Source of the DNA: Peronospora farinosa
Lineage: Eukaryota > Oomycota > Peronosporomycetes > Peronosporales > Peronosporaceae
Direction of reading: 5' to 3'
Length of the DNA: 64,000 nt
Assembly: GCA_947646735.1 (NCBI GenBank)
Contig: CANTFK010000173.1
Span: 62,001-126,000, forward strand
The position numbers and the translations under genes were made by a program. The notes under the pieces are model-generated. The model searched no databases. It had not been told where the DNA came from and saw only the letters and a list, made by a program, of their open reading frames with translations. Position 1 is the stretch's first letter, and each line of letters begins with the position of its first letter. This document shows positions 54,945-64,000 of this stretch, one piece after another.

Positions 54945-55920
54945 TGTTTGGAGTAGTAGAGTAGTTTGTTTGGTTTCTATTTTCACCCGTGTCGTTTAGT
55001 AAAAGTTTTAAAGTGGCGCCGTTGGTGGACGGTAGCCCCTGGAACTGCTGCGCATTCCATCACTCTACACCCACATCTCCTTTCAAATTTACTCCTACTC
55101 CCGTAACACCTACTCCTATAACGCCTATTCCCACAACACCCACCTCCACGATACGCTCACCCACCAGGCACTATATAAGGTGCTAGCTCTTTCTAAGCAT
55201 TGGCGCTTCGACGAGCCTTCCAGCTAACGTCTTCTCTTGTCCTTCGAGTCTCAATATACGAACGCGTCAGCGGACAAAACATTAAGCCGATTAGGGAGAC
55301 GAAGCCAGGTGGTGAGAACGAGAAGGCATGCAACGCGATGGAGGTTGGGGAGACCAAAACTTACAGTGAAGTCAACTTTTACTCCCCCCAAGGAACACCG
55401 GTACATCATAGGTGAGGCATCTTACCAGCAGACAACCGTCCCAGATTCCTTATAATCTTTTGAAGGATCCCCATGCTTATGGGGCACTGGCTTATGCCAC
55501 CTCTTCAACGCAGTTGAAACAAAGCAGTCTATAACTTTGGCCTTTATCAGCGATTTTTAACTTATAGTAGCTCATGACATACCTGTAAAGGGATATTTGC
55601 ACCCGCCAAATGGAGAATAGAGAGTACACCGTCCAGCATTCATACCATAGTAAAACCCGCACACATCCAAGATCAATTTGTTAGGAGGTATTGTAGAAGT
55701 GGGTGTTGTGGGAGTAAGTGTTGTGGGAGTAAGTGTTGTGGGAGTAGGCGTTATAAGTGAAGGTGTTATCGGAGTGAGAATAAATTCGAGTGTTGAGTGA
55801 TGTTATGCGCTGCAGTCTTAGGGCTGACGACATGCCAGATCCAGCAACACCACTTTGGAACTCTCACTTACGACACGGGCTCAACGAAAATAGAAACCAA
55901 AACGGACTACTGCTAATTTT
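54945..55920. mobile_element. Candidate TIR element with long, minisatellite-bearing inverted repeats
   Basis: The left arm (about 54945-55155) and right arm (about 55690-55920) are diverged inverted repeats of roughly 210-230 bp. TTGGTTTCTATTTTC on the left pairs with GAAAATAGAAACCAA on the right. ACCCGTGTCGT pairs with ACGACACGGG(C/T), and the arms end internally in matching CCCACAACACC-type arrays of about 12-18 bp. The interior (55200-55640) has only short frames (for example 55200-55415) without a recognised transposase. Long arms and no coding capacity fit a non-autonomous DNA transposon, possibly Mutator-like; flanking duplications were not identified. Confidence 0.5.
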
Positions 55921-55983
55921 TAAGACTTGTGCTCCGCAGTCATCTTGTTTTCAATTCTTCGAAATACGGGAATTCACGATGAA

Positions 55984-56437
55984 TGTAACGAGTTAAGCCC
56001 GTTACATAATATTGACACTTATTAGAAGTGTCAATAAATATATTGTTATACTAATATTATTTGACAATACTATCTTTTCCTATATTACTGTCCCTAAAGC
56101 TCCTTGAAATTGGAGATGCCCTCTGATTGGTTGATATAGGCCATTATATCAACCAAGGCGCTGACCAATGACCGATGGACACGCGCAAGGGCACGGAGGT
56201 AGCATACATATTTGTACTTTAATATAGTTAAGACAAGATTATTAATGATTTAGTTTTATTAAATAGTTATAATATATTAAATACAGTTCTCTTTTTCCCT
56301 ACTTCTAAGCGTGTTGTTTATGAGTAAAGCTTCCTCTGCCTCTTTATGTAAGAGAGGTTGTGAGGCACCTGCTTTCACTATAATCATTGGAGGAAGACTA
56401 TACTGTTTTAACTATTGTCAGAGGGTGCCCCATTACA
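55984..56437 (+). repeat. 5' LTR of element D
   Basis: It starts TGTAACGAGTTAAGC and ends GGTGCCCCATTACA, 454 bp. TGTAAC and a nearby CCGTTACA form a short inverted repeat, as in the other TGTAAC-superfamily LTRs. The 3' LTR is not in the window. Confidence 0.75.
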
Positions 56438-56439
56438 CC

Positions 56440-56456
56440 TGGTAGCACTTCGTGGT
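56440..56456 (+). other. Primer-binding site of element D
   Basis: TGGTAGCACTTCGTGGT begins two bases after the LTR end, as expected for a tRNA primer site. The first ten bases nearly match the corresponding site of element E (CGGTAGCACTTG), so both used a related tRNA. Confidence 0.6.
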
Positions 56457-56484
56457 TCGTTCAGCGACCACCGCACTAAACGCT

Positions 56485-57522
56485 ATGAAATCAGCGGATG
56501 ATGAACGTCATCACGCAACGCATGATGATTTCCGCCATGTGAGTAACCTCGAATGGAATGCGGTTCAGCGTATGGCTGAAACCATCGGCAATCCTGCCGT
56601 TGGTGCTATGTTGCTCTCCCTTAGCGGAGACGACCAACATGCAACCATCGCCAAGTTCATACAACATGAACTTGACGAAGTTGTAAGGAAACTCACCTTG
56701 CTAGAGGATCAAGGTTCTCAACAGGTTGAACTGTTGAGAGAACAAGGCGCTCAACAATTTGATTTGTTGATGCAGCAGGGTGCTCAACAGTCTGAACTGT
56801 TGAGACAACAGCAGGCTAGTGCTTTTGCTGCCGGGTCGACGTATACACGTCGACTCGAGTCCTTGAAGATTGATGTCTCCAAGTACAAGGCAGTCGAAAG
56901 CGACTCCTTGTTAAGATAGTTCGTCGAGCTCGACGATGCCATTGAGGCTAGACTCATCGATGACGTTGCGATGAAGGTCAAGTCCGCCATGTCGAACTTG
57001 GCAGGACGTGCCAAAGCTTGGGCCTTAGGGCTCAAACTGCATGACCCATACGTTTTCTCAACGTATGACGTCTTCAAGACGCAGCTCAAACACACGTTTG
57101 AACCGCTCCGCGCCGAATTCAGGGCTCGGGCTGAGATCCTGGATTCGAAACAGGGTAAGCGTGATATACACACTTACGCCCAACACGTACGATACCTCGT
57201 TAGCTGTATCGTGCTAAACTCAATCGATGAACACTTGCAGGTTATGTGTTCATCAAGGGTCTGACAGATGGTCCTGTTAAGACCCACCTGTTCCGCTTGG
57301 AACTAGAATCGCTGGATCAAGCGATCTCTGCAGCGGAACAGGAGGACTTTAGCCTACAACAGGCTAACGTCCACTCGGGGTCCTATCGTCCACCGAGACG
57401 ACAGGAGGGCGGAGGTCCAGAACCAATGGACCTCTCCTATGTAGAGAGCGAGCAACCTCACTCTCCAGGATACAAGCGATTGCAATTGCTGTCACAAGAT
57501 GGGCCACTACGCTTATGAGTGT
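56485..57522 (+). pseudogene. Element D gag
   Basis: Likely ATG at 56485 (MKSADDERHHATHDD). A Gln-rich coiled-coil with imperfect 11-13-residue repeats (GSQQVELLREQ, GAQQFDLLMQQ, GAQQSELLRQQ) occupies 56700-56815. One in-frame TAG at 56917 is followed in the same frame by a capsid-like region (MSNLAGRAKAWALGLKLHD, TYDVFKTQLKHTFEPL). Frameshifts lie near 57245 and 57490. A CCHC zinc knuckle with intact spacing (CNCCHKMGHYAYEC) is at 57481-57522. Only three lesions, so it is fairly young. Confidence 0.8.
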
Positions 57523-58655
57523 AGTGCCCCACGCCCAGTGTCTCGTAACACTGGGAGTGACGATCGATCGTCTACCAAGAAGGGCCAGAGACGTGGGTCT
57601 CACGTTGCTGCAAATTCGCAACAACGTGGTGGGCCACCAAAAAAACGGTCGGGGTCAGTAGGGGCGGAGCGCCCCACTGATCCAGCAACGTCAAGAGAGT
57701 TCGCGGGACTCTTGACGAGGGTTGCTCCCAACACGCAGTCACTGTGTGTTGCCGTTCCCAGTGATGAGGTATCCCTCATCACCTTGAAAATCGAAGTGAC
57801 AAAGAACATTTCACTTCGCGCCCTAGTTGATTGTGGGGCTTCGAACAACTTTGTTCGACGCCAATCGCTAGATGATCGTAGGCTCAAATATGTTGAGCGC
57901 GAGACCCCTCCAACGAGGATGACGGTGCGCCTTGCAACTGGAGCATCCGTAACAGTAAAGAAACGTGTAGTGGGAATTCACTACACGCTTGAAGGCAAAA
58001 AGTACGATGATGATTTCATCGTACTTGATCTGGATGACAAATTTGATTCATCCTAGGAGTAAGATGGCTCAGAAGGTACGAGCCATGGATCAGCTGGCAG
58101 CATCGAACCGTGAAGATGCCTGCCGCTTGTTCATTAGATGGCCATCTTATGAACGTCTTGGAGAGTTCACAAGCGTGTGAATGTACTACAAGTGAGTGCG
58201 GTGGCCTCACTTGTGGTTCGGTCGTTAGTACGACTGCACAAGAACTCAGCGTGACAGACAGTCACGCTGTGGAGCAAGCTGCCGGCGGCTGTGCACAAGC
58301 ACAGGCATCGCCGAAGGTCCACCACCCGAATAAGTCGAGTGGACCGGGACATGAATACTCGCCTAGAGGGCAGCATTCACCGAAGAGTAAACCGGTTGCC
58401 CAGAAGCGGCAACACGGTAATCCTAGATCAACTGGAGAGTTGATCGTAGAGGATCTCGCTGCGGTTGCGCCACCACAGTTAGAGGAAGTCGATGAAATAA
58501 GTTCCATCGAGCCTGAGGGAATAAGTCCCCAGGAAGAGACGTTGAACGTCTTGGTTAATGACGGATCAAACGTAGGCGCTTGTACGCTTGATCTGATCGC
58601 GCCTCCGAAGTTAACTTCGAAGAGGACTCAGTTTTCTACGCTAGAACCTAAATAG
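57523..58655 (+). pseudogene. Element D retropepsin and linker
   Basis: Continues from the zinc knuckle. ISLRALVDCGASNNFVRRQ at 57810-57860 is the retropepsin active site with Cys in place of Ser/Thr (DCGA). MTVRLATGASVTVKKR and DDDFIVLDLDDKFD follow, with a stop at 58054. The linker 58057-58655 is a second open frame (58110-58655) rich in Pro, Gln and Glu without a recognised domain. Confidence 0.7.
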
Positions 58656-59205
58656 TTGTTGCGTGATCTGCGTAGTGGCAAGGTCAAGCAGATCTGTGTA
58701 CTCGTCACAGAGGACGAGTACATGACTGACATTCGGTCAGCAACATTTTTTGCCGAGAACGAACGAATTCTCAGCAGCTCATCAATGGACGAGAGTGTCC
58801 TTGATAAAAAGACTCGGATTGAGCGATATACATCGCAATCCTGGGAGTCGCTGAAGTCAAATCCTTTGTACAAGGATTTGGTCGAATTCAAGGATGTATT
58901 CCCTGAATCCGTTCCGTGCGAGTTGCCTAAGGATAAAGGCACTCGACACGAGATCGACCTAGTTCTAGGCACAAAATATTGTGCAATGAAGCAGTGGCCA
59001 CTGCCTCGGGAAGAGGTCGAGGCGATCGACAAGTTCTTTGCCGATCGCCTAGCAGCGGGCCATGTAAGGGAGTCAACTTCACCTCACAGCTCTCCGACCG
59101 TCTGTGTGCCCAAGGCCACAGGAGGGTGGCGGATAGTGCACGCGTTCAACAAGTTGAACGCTGCAACAAAACCGGCGCAAACGCAAATACCGAGATGGAC
59201 GTAAT
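58656..59205 (+). pseudogene. Element D reverse transcriptase N-terminus, interrupted
   Basis: SNPLYKDLVEFKDVFPESVP, TRHEIDLVLGTKYCAMKQ, REEVEAIDKFFADRLAAGHV, STSPHSSPTVCVPK and GGWRIVHAFNKLNA are the first RT blocks of gypsy elements. The frame ends with IPR followed by a one-base lesion. At 59206 a minus-strand B-family LTR begins, so the fingers domain is cut just before the catalytic palm by an insertion. Confidence 0.8.
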
Positions 59206-60522
59206 TGTGGTGGAGTGGGATTCGCAAAATTGCTGATGCGATTCCAACTCTCCACTGGCGCCCGGACGACCGACTAACGGAGGGGGTACCCCGATTCCGT
59301 GTATAAAGCCTTCCTCACCTTGTGTACCCGTCGGTAGGGCGGGTTGCTCTCTTCTCGGTGGACTTGAGTCGATGTTGATCCTAATTGGGTTAGGAATAGG
59401 GGATTTGGTTATCTTGTGGAAATCTTCACAAGATAAACCGAGTACTATATGTGATTTTCCCAATTGATCACTGTTATCCAATAAAACGAAGCTGGAATCT
59501 TCTGACCACTTGAGCAGAACCTTCTGACCACTTGATCCGTCCTGCACTTGCTTCGCCTTGCCCTACGTGTTTTATCTGCGTCCGATCGCAGTTGAGTTGT
59601 GTTATGAGTTCTTGCAGTCCCTGGCCAAACAATCCAAAGATATGACTTGCGTAGTGTGTAGGCTTCCTCGAGACATCGGGTGGCCAAAGAATCCAGCCCG
59701 GAAGAGAAGTCGACACGTGTATTAGAAGTAAAATTGAACTCTGTTTAGTGTTAACCAATCAAAACTCGAAACCTACAATTCTGCCTATCTGTATTCCAGG
59801 ATCTATCACCACATGTCACCCTTTCAGGAAAAATCAGACCTCGATATGTGGTCCACCCCAAATGCCTTTGCCATCCCGATCCATCGGCGATCTTGCCTTA
59901 TCCTTGGATCGCGATCCGAATCAGATCGCGTATCAGCTCAGGATCGCGGTCGATCCATAATGCGTAATTCTTGTGAGTTGGATCGCGATCTAGGTCGGAT
60001 CGTGGATTTACGTTGGATCGCGATTCTGAGTCGGATCGCGCTATACCTTGGATCGCGGTTCTGAGTCGGATTGCGGTTCTGATTCGGATCGCGACCTGCC
60101 TTGGATCGCGCTCAGCCTTGGATCGCGGTTCTGAGTCGGATCGCGGTTTATCTTGGATCGCGCTCAGTCTTGGATCGCGGTTTTGAGTCGGATCGCGGTC
60201 CTGATTCGGATCGCGGTTCTGATTCGAATCGCAGTTCTGAGCCGGATCGCGGTTTTGAGTCAGATCGCGGTTCTGAGTCGAATCGCGGTTCTGAGTCGGA
60301 TCGCGGTCTACCTTGGATCGCGGTATACCCTGGATCGAGTTCAGCCTTGGATTGCGGTCTTGATTCGGATCCCGGATCTGAGTCGGATCGCGCTCAGCCA
60401 TGGATTGCGGTTCTGAGCCGAATCGCAGTTTACCTTAGATCGCGATCGATCCTGAGAGTGTGGTCCACATAACTTGGATCGCGATCTCCACTCCACGAAA
60501 TTTGTTTATCCGCTCTTCCACA
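59206..60522 (-). repeat. LTR3, B family, with expanded minisatellite
   Basis: On the minus strand it starts TGTGGAAGAGCGGATAAAC (60522) and ends CCCACTCCACCACA (59206), 1317 bp against 980 for LTR1. The difference is an expanded 18-bp minisatellite at about 59912-60440 (GGATCGCGGTTCTGAGTC and variants, roughly 25 units), against about six units in LTR1 and LTR2. Because 18 is a multiple of three, all frames through the array stay open for long stretches without meaning a protein. Confidence 0.85.
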
Positions 60523-60603
60523 ATCGCCCCCTGCACCGTTAGCAGGCATACAGTGTTGGCCAGACTGTGCATCGCATCCACAGTAATTGCCCCAGTTATC
60601 CTC

Positions 60604-62669
60604 ATGTCTTCTTCTTCGTCTGCGGCCGCTTCCCCTCTTAGCCGGGATGGTTCAGATTCCGTCGTATCTGCAAGCTCTTCAGCTGTCTCGAGACCTGAAA
60701 AGTCTCGCCTGACTTCCGATCCGCCTATAAAACATTCTTCCGGATCGAGGATTTTGCTTTCTTCTACTCGCGTAGAATTCCCGCCCGTGATGGATCGTCA
60801 TACCTTGAAGTCGTCAATCGCGGCATTATACAATCGTTTGGACGCCCAAACTGCCGTCGTGGACAGTTATCGTTCCTTGGAAGATGCTCTACGAGATCAA
60901 GAAGTGCGCTCTACTCGATTGGAACGTGAATTGCAATCCTTCTAGGAATTAGCACCTCCTCTGTCCAAGTTCGTCTTAGATCGCTACAAGCGGCTTCAGG
61001 AACGTTACGACACTGCGATCCAGAAAACCCAAAAATTGAAGATGAACTGGGCCTGCGAGAGGATCAATCTCAAGAGATTGCGAGTTTGATAACCTCTTTA
61101 CTCAAAGCAAACACGGCGAAACAGCATGCCCAGGAGAGACACCGACGAGAAATGACTGTGGTTGAGCAAGTCTTGAAGAATCAGTTACAGCTTCAGCTAG
61201 CTTCTCTCCAGGATCGTTTGGATAAACTCCGAGCCGATCATGATGATCTTCTCTACGAGAGTACTCGAAAAGATGGTCTCTTTGGATCAGCTACGTGGGG
61301 AAATCTTAGATCGGGAAAGTGGAACGTGATCAGGCCGTTCACGATCGGGATGCGCTTCGATCCCACTTAGCCAAGCTAACCTCTGTATTTCTCCCAATTA
61401 TCTAAGCTGACCCCCCTGCACCAGATAGGTCGGCGTCCCGGAAAAGCAAAAGGTCTTCGTCCCCATCAGCGGTCGAACTTCCACCCAAACGTCCTCGAGC
61501 CGTAGGCTCTTCTTTTTCGGGCCCGCCTGCCTCCATCCAAGGCAAAATTCTTTCGATCCAGAGAAATGTCCCAGCACGATCCGCTAAATCATGTACCAGC
61601 CCGATCTGTCGGATCTAAAAAACGTGATCCGGATGCTTCCAAAGTTCAAGCAAAACCACGGAAAAAACCTGCCGCCTCTTCGAAGTCGAAAGGGAAGAAG
61701 AAAATTCCCACACCTCCAAAAGGGAAGAACAAGAAATCGATTCCTACTCTCCCTTACTCCGAGTCGAGTGACGACGAAGAATTTTTTGGTTCTGGAGATC
61801 CCCTGCTTGCAGCCCTATCTGGATCGCGTTCTTCTTCTAGACGTCGTGGCTCGACAACTGGGGTCTTCCCGCACGTTGGATCGCCTGGTTCCCCGATCAA
61901 TGTCGACACCTCCAGTTCCACGTCTGAGTCAATCACAGCATCGCCTGCTCCACCCGCCTCGACTAAAATTTCGAAAGTGGATCTTTTTTGAGAACCTTCT
62001 AGTGATTTTGAGGGTGCTTTCAGCTTCACCAGCGAGTTTAGTGAGAAGATCAACATTTTGCTCTTGCAACACGAATAAGCCTATCTACCAGCTACTCAGA
62101 AGCCGCGAAATCGATGGATCCTTGGATACCGTAAACGAGATCCTCTATCGTCAGCTCAGGTTCGCCATGGTCAGCCCGAAGAATTAGCGTGGCCGAGTTG
62201 GGAGTGGAATTTTTGTACAAGCATCTTTCCAATCCCAACAGATAACCTTTTCTCATGCTGCCTACATCCAAGGCAACCTCCACCTGATTCGTTTTGGACG
62301 CCCAGGCCGGTCACTATGGCGCAAATTGCAGCACTTTATGCTCAAGAACCGTGGAAATCTCTTGATACCTTGGTCACCCCAGTTTCATTTCCGATGACTG
62401 GGTGGTTTGATAAGTTATATATACATTGTCTTGATTTTGAAGATCGGCACCAGCAAGCGCTATGGGAATCGACTCATCCGTTGTACCTATCGAAGGAGCA
62501 GCGAGAGAGCGATCCAGAATTGCCGAAGTTTTACAGGGAGCGTAAACAGCGTCGATCGCGATCTGGGCCCCGTTGGAAAACAGTGCTCCGACTCGTTCTT
62601 CGGGGAATAATCATGGGGCATTGCGATCTGGATATCATGTTCAACCCTTTTTTTCTCCATTTCCTTTAG
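60604..62669 (+). pseudogene. Antisense accessory gene of the second B-family element (broken)
   Basis: Second copy of the gene at 30166-32205, antisense to its element. ATG at 60604 (MSSSSSAAASPLSRDGSDS), coiled-coil ending LERELQSF, then TAG at 60943 in the same place as in the B copy. The frame continues past it (ELAPPLSKFVLDRYKRLQE), followed by a second coiled-coil (61086-61330), a basic Lys/Pro/Ser region (KSKGKKKIPTPPKGKNKKSI), an acidic SSDDEEFFGS stretch, KISKVDLF, and a C-terminal block that is open here (62316-62669, MAQIAALYAQEPWKSLDTL, MTGWFDKLYIHCLDFEDRHQ, ELPKFYRERKQRRSRSG). Frameshift near 61310 and stop at 61990. Nothing in known families was recognised; coiled-coil and basic low-complexity suggest a structural or nucleic-acid-binding protein. 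Confidence 0.6.
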
Positions 62670-63073
62670 CCCTCCGAAGCATCAGTGTGGTACCCCGGTT
62701 TGGATTGTAAACCGAAAAACATCCCCCAACCTGATTACTGCACTGTCGTTACTGGATTCTGCGGAGCCTTGGCGGAACTAATATCGATCTTCAATCGCGG
62801 ATCACCCCGGATCGTCCCTCGCCCATTTATCCAGTGTATTGTTTTCCAAATAGTATTCGTGATCCGATAACACTTCTTGATCGTTCAATACAATTTCATT
62901 TGGTTTCTCCGTTTTGTTAATCTTCTCCAACATTGTCTTTTTTTGTTAAGCCTTTTCAGCCGCATTCCAGTCTCCCAGATCTTCGATCGCTATACTCATT
63001 ACACACAAATTTCCTTCTCACCATCTTATGCAACCTTCTTGCATATTGTAATACCCCTAACACCTGATCTTCG

Positions 63074-63478
63074 TTAGCAACCAGATCCTTCTTCATGTGA
63101 CTGCATCACTTCAAAACGATTTCGGCTAATTTCGCCACGTTCAAAATCTCGCAATAGTGAACCACAATGGAAATCGGCTTCATCCACCCAGGATGGGTCA
63201 GCATAACCTTTCCAGTAGACTTTGCATTGTCTATTTACTCGGCCAAAACGTGTCTTTCTATCAGATCGTACATCCACAATCTTTTCCACTTCGAATTCAT
63301 CATCTTCAAGATCGCCTTCGAGATTATCTTCTGTCGAAAGTGCTTCGTCAGAATCGAATCGATATTCTTCTTCGATTGTCAGCATTTTTTTTGACGTTCC
63401 GGGAACATCTTTACTTTCTTTAACTTAGATATATGTACGACGAGAAGTAATCGATATGGTGTACCAGCAATCTACAAG
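63074..63478 (-). pseudogene. Chromodomain end of pol, second B-family element
   Basis: Minus strand: the integrase tail (GTPYRLLLVVHISKLKKV) reads from the TSD of the nested LTR. An open 103-codon frame follows (63385-63074) with FEVEKIVDVRSDRKTRFGR, QCKVYWKGYADPSWVDEAD and FHCGSLLRDFERGEISRNR, an intact chromodomain. The TAG seen at RSDR-stop in the B copy is AAA (Lys) here. The TAG in RL-stop-IAG at 63470 is shared with B. Confidence 0.8.
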
Positions 63479-63482
63479 CGTA

Positions 63483-64000
63483 TGTGGTGAAGTGCTGTTT
63501 TTGCGATGTGGGGACCTCATAATCTAGTTGGATTCGGAGTATAGACCGTGGATCAGGGACAGGAGACCAGAGAGACAGGGGCCTCGAAGGGGAGCGACCG
63601 TTGGTGGAGAACAATCTGGAGGACCCACAGAAGAAAAATCAGTATCAGGGTACCGGCTAACCGGTACCGAAGGGAGTTGACCATGGCCCTTCATTGATCG
63701 ACCTGGCCCCTCGTTGGTTGACACGGGTCTCTCATTGGTCAACTCGGTCCCTCGCTGGTAGACCTGGGTACCTCGTTGGTGTACCCGGTCCCTCATCGGT
63801 CGACCTGGGTCCCTCATTGGTCGACCCGGTCCCTCGCTGGTAGACCTGGGTCCCTCATTGGCCGACCTGGATCCCTCGTCAGTCGACTTCGGCCCCTCCA
63901 GGTTTAGCCACTCCTGACCAGTTAACACAAGGATCAGACCAGTCGACGCAAGGAGTCAGAGCTTCAGGCAAGAATAGAGTAAAGGAGGTAAAAGGATAGG
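63483..64000 (+). repeat. Nested solo LTR in the second B-family element (cut by window edge)
   Basis: It starts TGTGGTGAAGTGCTG directly after CGTA (the TSD TACG read on this strand). It is the reverse complement of the end of the solo LTR 28165-29352 and continues past the window. It contains the GGTCGACC-type minisatellite at 63690-63880. Confidence 0.85.

Larger units (their letters stand above)
59206..64000 (-). mobile_element. Second B-family element, minus strand, inserted in element D
   Basis: From left to right on the plus strand: LTR3 (59206-60522), the antisense accessory gene (plus strand), the chromodomain end of pol (minus strand), and a nested solo LTR running off the window. 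This is the reverse complement of 28.8-33.3 kb, with high similarity throughout and the same nested LTR at the same site. The target duplication, if any, would include the bases just before 59206 (GTAAT). Confidence 0.85.

Noticed and set aside
59898..60472. Open frames of 87-167 codons on both strands with Arg/Asp-rich or Ile/Ala-rich repeats
   Set aside because: They are by-products of the 18-bp LTR minisatellite, whose period is a multiple of three; all frames are open and no start or domain is credible.

Overview
The window looks like nuclear DNA of a plant-pathogenic oomycete of the Peronosporales (Phytophthora or downy-mildew type). The evidence is a set of long intronless genes with eukaryotic housekeeping products, one secreted protein with an RxLR-type motif, and massive nested Ty3/gypsy chromovirus retrotransposons, some with a second, archaeal-type RNase H. 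The species cannot be fixed from sequence alone.

Layout. 1-35.0 kb is a pile of nested, degenerate LTR retrotransposons. Element A (minus, 1 to about 6.99 kb) carries a solo LTR (5711-6736). An inverted protease fragment of the same family follows (about 7.0-7.8 kb). Element E (minus, 7.8-13.6 kb) has its 5' LTR split by another solo LTR (12319-13444). Element C' (plus, from 14394) lost gag and protease and appears to be split by element B (plus, 19694-33268, LTRs 980 and 982 bp), resuming at 33269 and ending in an LTR at 34443-35045. Element B itself holds a solo LTR (28165-29352) and an antisense coiled-coil gene (30166-32205).

The gene island spans 35.8-54.9 kb: folylpolyglutamate synthase, NOP16, an uncharacterised 846-residue protein, a small bZIP-like protein, TRMT11-type tRNA methyltransferase, a CPA2/Kef-type cation/proton antiporter, a secreted RxLR-motif protein with a C-terminal membrane segment, an isoprenylcysteine methylesterase-like alpha/beta hydrolase, and an MPPED-type metallophosphoesterase. 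The genes are intronless and often closely spaced. They do not form one pathway. FPGS serves folate metabolism, NOP16 and TRMT11 serve ribosome and tRNA maturation, and the antiporter and hydrolase are membrane-associated. A 520-bp piece covering the end of the antiporter gene is duplicated 7.1 kb away.

54.9-64 kb returns to repeats: a roughly 970-bp element with long inverted repeats, element D (plus, LTR 55984-56437, gag-protease-RT), and a second, minus-strand B-family element (from 59206, running off the window) inserted in the D reverse transcriptase. The minus-strand copy carries the same nested solo LTR and the same antisense gene as B.

Most striking: the A/B-type LTRs each carry a minisatellite with its own palindromic core; related cores recur in the pol linker; the 5' part of B is saturated with GATC; and B-family elements carry a conserved antisense gene with a shared in-frame stop. 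All retroelement reading frames here are broken by stops or frameshifts. The gene-island reading frames are intact.
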